From NCBI GenBank assembly GCA_013694885.1, contig JACDBO010000118.1, forward strand, positions 1-8,058: DNA of 8,058 nucleotides, read 5' to 3'. This DNA is from Chloroflexia bacterium. Its GTDB lineage: Bacteria > Chloroflexota > Chloroflexia > Thermomicrobiales > UBA6265. Made by a program: the position numbers and the translations under genes. The notes under the pieces are model-generated. The model saw only the letters and a program-made list of their open reading frames with translations, was not told the DNA's origin and made no database searches. This document shows positions 5,926 to 8,058 of the stretch, piece by piece. Position 1 is the stretch's first letter. Each line of letters begins with the position of its first letter.

Positions 5926-5979
5926 GTTGAGCGGCGTTTCCGAATCTCGGGTGCTTTATCACCGCGGCTCGAAATGACA
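5910..5979. repeat. 16-bp direct repeat of the inverted-repeat end
   Basis: GCGGCTCGAAATGACA at 5910-5925, the outer end of the right arm, recurs exactly at 5964-5979. The preceding nine bases are also similar (TTTCTCGCT against TTTATCACC). The stretch CGAATCTCGG (5941-5950) just before resembles the arm interior. The second copy therefore looks like the remnant of another element unit. It ends two bases before the stop codon of the DUF167 gene (5982-5984 on the + strand). Confidence 0.65.
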
Positions 5980-5981
5980 AT

Positions 5982-6287
5982 CTATGGCGCGGCGGCGAGG
6001 TCGGCGCAGGTCCAGCCGGTGACGCGGACGCGCTTGCCGCGGGAGGTGGTGCCCGCGACGATGCTCAGGCGGGAACGGGTGACGCCGAGGGTCTTGGCGA
6101 GGTAGCGGAGCAACTCATCGTTCGCCGCGCCGTCCACGGGTGGCACCGCAATGCGGATTCGCAGGACACCGCCAGCCGCTCCCACAGCCTCGGTGCGGCC
6201 GGCACGCGGCGTGACACGGACGGCAAGCTCCGCGTCGCCATCGCGCATGATGCAGGCTTCCGCCAATGCGCGCCGGACATCAAGCAT
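5982..6287 (-). CDS. DUF167/YggU family protein
   Basis: 101 residues from ATG 6287. The protein has the compact DUF167 (YggU) pattern: ELAVRVTPRAGRTEAVG, then VLRIRIAVPPVDGAANDELLRYLAKTLGV, and SRLSIVAGTTSRGKRVRV. The PPVDGAAN signature is the family hallmark, and the order strand, PPVDG, helix, SRGK matches throughout. It is a small cytoplasmic protein of unknown biochemical function. The frame is open to a TTG at 6308 that would overlap the preceding DUF512 stop by 11 nt, and another ATG at 6248 would still keep the core; none has a strong ribosome site. It lies directly downstream of the DUF512 gene, so it is probably translated from the same mRNA, and it ends just before the repeat and terminator region. 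Confidence 0.88.
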   Translation of the reverse strand: MLDVRRALAEACIMRDGDAELAVRVTPRAGRTEAVGAAGGVLRIRIAVPPVDGAANDELLRYLAKTLGVTRSRLSIVAGTTSRGKRVRVTGWTCADLAAAP

Positions 6288-6297
6288 CGAGGTGGAG

Positions 6298-7737
6298 TCA
6301 GGCGGCAATGGGGCGACGCTGCCGGCGCTGCCGCAGCGATGTGGCGACCTCGCTCATGGTGTCGGCGGCGTGCAGCGGTCGACCCAGAGTGGCCGCCACG
6401 TCGCTCAGCGCCATGTCGTCGAGCAACGTCCCGGTGCGGTCGGAGATCATCCGCCGGGAGACAAAGACGGGTCCGTCGTCCGCGCGCCGGTTGAGTGCGT
6501 ATAACAGGTCCTGGCCGCTGAGGAGACCGGAGACGTTGATCTCCGGACCGAGGAAGCGATTCTCGACGCCGAGCACGTCGAGGCGGGCGCCGGTGTGCGC
6601 GTTGAACGCGGCGACGACGCGGCGCATGGTCGGCTCTATGAGGGTGCCGCAGGCAACCGTCCCGACCGCTCCATTCAGGCCGCCGGGACGGGCGCGCTTG
6701 AGGTAGCGCTCCGCACTCGTCAGGAAGTGCCGGGTCAGGCCGATCCCATCCTCGATCTGCGGGAAGCCGTCGTAGTCGCGCTCGCCGGGCACCTCGCGCC
6801 CGGTCATCAGATAGAACTCGTCGCCGAGGTGAAAAAAAGTCTCGCCTCGCTCGTGCTGAAACCGCCGCTGCCACGATTCGCTCTGGGCGATCACCGCCTC
6901 TGCCTCATCGGGCGCATAGCGGCGGACCTTGATGAGCTCGCGGTTCGACTCCGGGAGGACACGCATGCAGGTCCGCGAAAGGCGCATCTGCTTACTCTGG
7001 CGCTCCTGGCCGTGCCGGCTGAGGCCGACCGGGACACCGGCGACTGATTGCAAGCGCGGTCCGAATGTCGCCAGGTCGCGCAGGCTACGATCAAGCTCCG
7101 CGCCGTCGTTGACACCGGGACAGAGGACGAGCTGCGCGTGGAAGTCGATACCGGCGCGTTCGAGCCGGGCGAGCTGCTCCATAATCGAGCCCGCCTTCGG
7201 GTTGCCGACCATGGCGACGCGAAGATCGGGGTTCGTGGCGTGGACCGAGACATGGAGCGGGCTGATGTGCTGCTCCTCGATCCGCCGCCAGTCCTCCTCC
7301 GAGAGGTTGGTGAGCGTCACGAAGCTGCCGTAGAGCATCGAGTAGCGAAAATCGTCGTCCATCACGTAGAGCGAGCAGCGCATCCCCTTCGGGATCTGCT
7401 TGATGAAGCAGAAGGGGCAAGCGTTCTCGCAGACGCGGACGCCGTCGAACGTCGGGTCGGCGAAGGTGATGCCCCAGTACTCATCGCCCTCCAGGTCGAG
7501 GTCGTAGCGCAGGATCGAGCCACGGCGATCGACATCGACCGTCACCTGTTCCGATTGGGCGGCGTACTGGAAGTCGAGGGCGTCCATCAACGGCGCGCCG
7601 TTGATGCCGAGGACGCGATCACCCGGCTCGATACCGAGTTCCATCGCCAGCGAGGCCGGCGCCACGGCGTCGACGATACCGGGCACAATGGGCGCGAGTT
7701 CCACTCGGCGATGAGAGAGCTGGCTAATCTGGGGCAT
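6298..7737 (-). CDS. PDZ-radical SAM-DUF512 protein (putative Fe-S oxidoreductase)
   Basis: 479 residues. An N-terminal PDZ-like domain (about 12-80) contains PIVPGIVDAVAPASLAMELGI and PGDRVLGINGAPL. The radical SAM cluster motif is CENACPFC (Cys103, Cys107, Cys110; a CxxxCxxC site for a 4Fe-4S cluster), followed by FIKQIPKGMRCSLYVMDDDFRYS. The C-terminal DUF512 part contains GDEFYLMTGREVP (305-317), YDGFPQIEDGIGL (322-334) and NRFLGPEINVSGLLSGQDL (393-411). The family is widespread in Chloroflexota, Cyanobacteria and Firmicutes, but I know of no proven reaction. Residues about 243-268 (GQERQSKQ through PESNREL) look like an insertion relative to the usual short link between VGLT and RPYTPEEA. 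ATG 7737 is preferred. The frame is open to 7824, but that part is unlike the family and contains a hairpin. It is followed by the DUF167 gene. Confidence 0.94.
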   Translation of the reverse strand: MPQISQLSHRRVELAPIVPGIVDAVAPASLAMELGIEPGDRVLGINGAPLMDALDFQYAAQSEQVTVDVDRRGSILRYDLDLEGDEYWGITFADPTFDGVRVCENACPFCFIKQIPKGMRCSLYVMDDDFRYSMLYGSFVTLTNLSEEDWRRIEEQHISPLHVSVHATNPDLRVAMVGNPKAGSIMEQLARLERAGIDFHAQLVLCPGVNDGAELDRSLRDLATFGPRLQSVAGVPVGLSRHGQERQSKQMRLSRTCMRVLPESNRELIKVRRYAPDEAEAVIAQSESWQRRFQHERGETFFHLGDEFYLMTGREVPGERDYDGFPQIEDGIGLTRHFLTSAERYLKRARPGGLNGAVGTVACGTLIEPTMRRVVAAFNAHTGARLDVLGVENRFLGPEINVSGLLSGQDLLYALNRRADDGPVFVSRRMISDRTGTLLDDMALSDVAATLGRPLHAADTMSEVATSLRQRRQRRPIAA

Positions 7738-7998
7738 CGCTGGTTCGGGGTCTCCGCGTGAAGAGGGCGAGGGTGGAATGCCGGGACAAACAGAGACGAG
7801 CCGCAATATTCGGCTCGTGCCCAAAGGGTACCACAGGGAAGAAAAGCCCCCTCCCCGGCGCTGCGCGCCACCCCTCCCTCAAGTCTGGGGTGGGGTCCGA
7901 GTCAGGGTGGCCATGCTCACATCCCCCAATCCGGTGATGTCGAGAGGGGCAGGCCGGGGGTGAAGGCCACTTGCCACCGTGTTCAGTTGAAGCTCGTA
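7738..7998. other. Non-coding region with GC-rich palindromes
   Basis: 261 bp between two - strand genes. I see no convincing coding sequence. The region has several dyads: ACGAGCCG/CGGCTCGT (7796-7818), GGCGC/GCGCC (7857-7869), CCACCCC/GGGGTGG (7868-7893) and ACATC/GATGT around 7920. The block around 7845-7895 is C-rich then G-rich, a composition common in dispersed intergenic repeats of high-GC genomes. No clear -10/-35 pair was found for the DUF512 gene. Confidence 0.5.
7796..7818 (-). terminator. 8-bp perfect hairpin, weak terminator or mRNA leader structure
   Basis: ACGAGCCG (7796-7803) and CGGCTCGT (7811-7818) pair perfectly around a 7-nt A/T-rich loop. Read on the - strand, the stem is followed by CTCTGTTTGTC, a poor T-tract. 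It could end transcripts of the partial - strand gene at 7999, or be a leader hairpin 58 nt before the DUF512 start codon. The structure is seen; the role is uncertain. Confidence 0.35.
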
Positions 7999-8058
7999 CT
8001 AGTGGGCCCGGCGCAGCACGAGCGAGACCCAATCGCCCTCCTGCCGGCGTTCGACCAC
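7999..8058 (-). CDS. 3' end of an unidentified gene (partial)
   Basis: The last 19 codons plus TAG (complement of 7999-8001) run in frame into the window edge. The visible residues are VVERRQEGDWVSLVLRRAH. A hydrophobic 'GDWVSLVLRR' ending resembles the final strand of many Rossmann-fold methyltransferases, but 19 residues are too few to name a family. It is upstream of, and on the same strand as, the DUF512 gene, separated by about 260 bp of palindrome-rich sequence, so it is probably a separate transcription unit. Confidence 0.45.
   Translation of the reverse strand: MVERRQEGDWVSLVLRRAH

Noticed and set aside
5838..5979. CRISPR array
   Set aside because: The repeat units are inverted and only one short direct copy exists, with no regular spacers.
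6065..6874. 269-residue - strand reading frame inside the DUF512/DUF167 region
   Set aside because: Shadow frame of two clearly real genes; Arg/Pro/Ala-rich composition and no motif.
7048..7761. 237-residue + strand reading frame opposite the DUF512 gene
   Set aside because: Antisense to the radical SAM coding sequence, with no recognisable domain.
7738..7824. Upstream start for the DUF512 protein at 7824
   Set aside because: The extra 29 residues are unlike the family and their codons contain the 7796-7818 hairpin; ATG 7737 begins just ahead of the PDZ domain.

Overview
The window is GC-rich (most codons end in G or C), densely packed bacterial chromosomal DNA. Several features point to a high-GC, mostly Gram-positive-type lineage. 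They are an LprG-like lipoprotein beside a P55-like transporter, a FhaA (DUF3662-FHA) and FhaB pair, and a PDZ-radical SAM-DUF512 protein. Together with dispersed TGTCATT(C/T)CGAG repeats, my best guess is Chloroflexota, class Thermomicrobia (Sphaerobacter-like), with Actinomycetota as the alternative. This is an inference from gene content and from memory of families, not from a search. I see no rRNA, tRNA, CRISPR array, insertion sequence or phage gene.

Layout, left to right. Positions 1-1946 (+) hold the 3' end of an LprG/LppX-type lipoprotein gene that overlaps a 14-helix MFS exporter, the same pairing as mycobacterial lprG-Rv1410c. Converging on it, with a 55-bp 3' overlap, is ribulose-phosphate 3-epimerase (1892-2578, -). 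A 99-bp divergent intergenic region carries a perfect 12-bp palindrome, a likely operator. To its right is a four-gene + strand run: an unrecognised polytopic membrane protein with a clear internal duplication (2678-3625), a FhaA-like protein (3626-4435), a FhaB-like membrane-anchored FHA protein (4441-4917), and a GT2 glycosyltransferase of the dolichyl-phosphate mannose synthase-like type (4950-5819). A consensus TATAAT just before fhaA suggests that the FHA pair also has its own promoter.

Positions 5820-5981 separate convergent genes. They hold a roughly 35-bp near-perfect inverted repeat followed, on the - strand, by six Ts. This is both a repetitive element and a convincing intrinsic terminator for the - strand genes. 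Positions 5982-7737 (-) encode a DUF512 radical SAM protein followed by a small YggU/DUF167 protein in one operon. Positions 7738-7998 are non-coding with several GC-rich palindromes. The last 60 bases are the 3' end of another - strand gene.

Functionally the window is mostly cell-envelope related. It has a lipid or drug export pair, and a phospho-threonine-recognition pair (FhaA/FhaB) flanked by an unknown duplicated membrane protein and a probable polyprenyl-phosphate glycosyltransferase. The usual PknB, PstP, RodA and PbpA partners of FhaA/FhaB are not in view. The most interesting items are the duplicated membrane protein upstream of fhaA-fhaB, the lprG-P55 pair outside its well-known mycobacterial setting, the dyad operator, and the repeat that doubles as a terminator.
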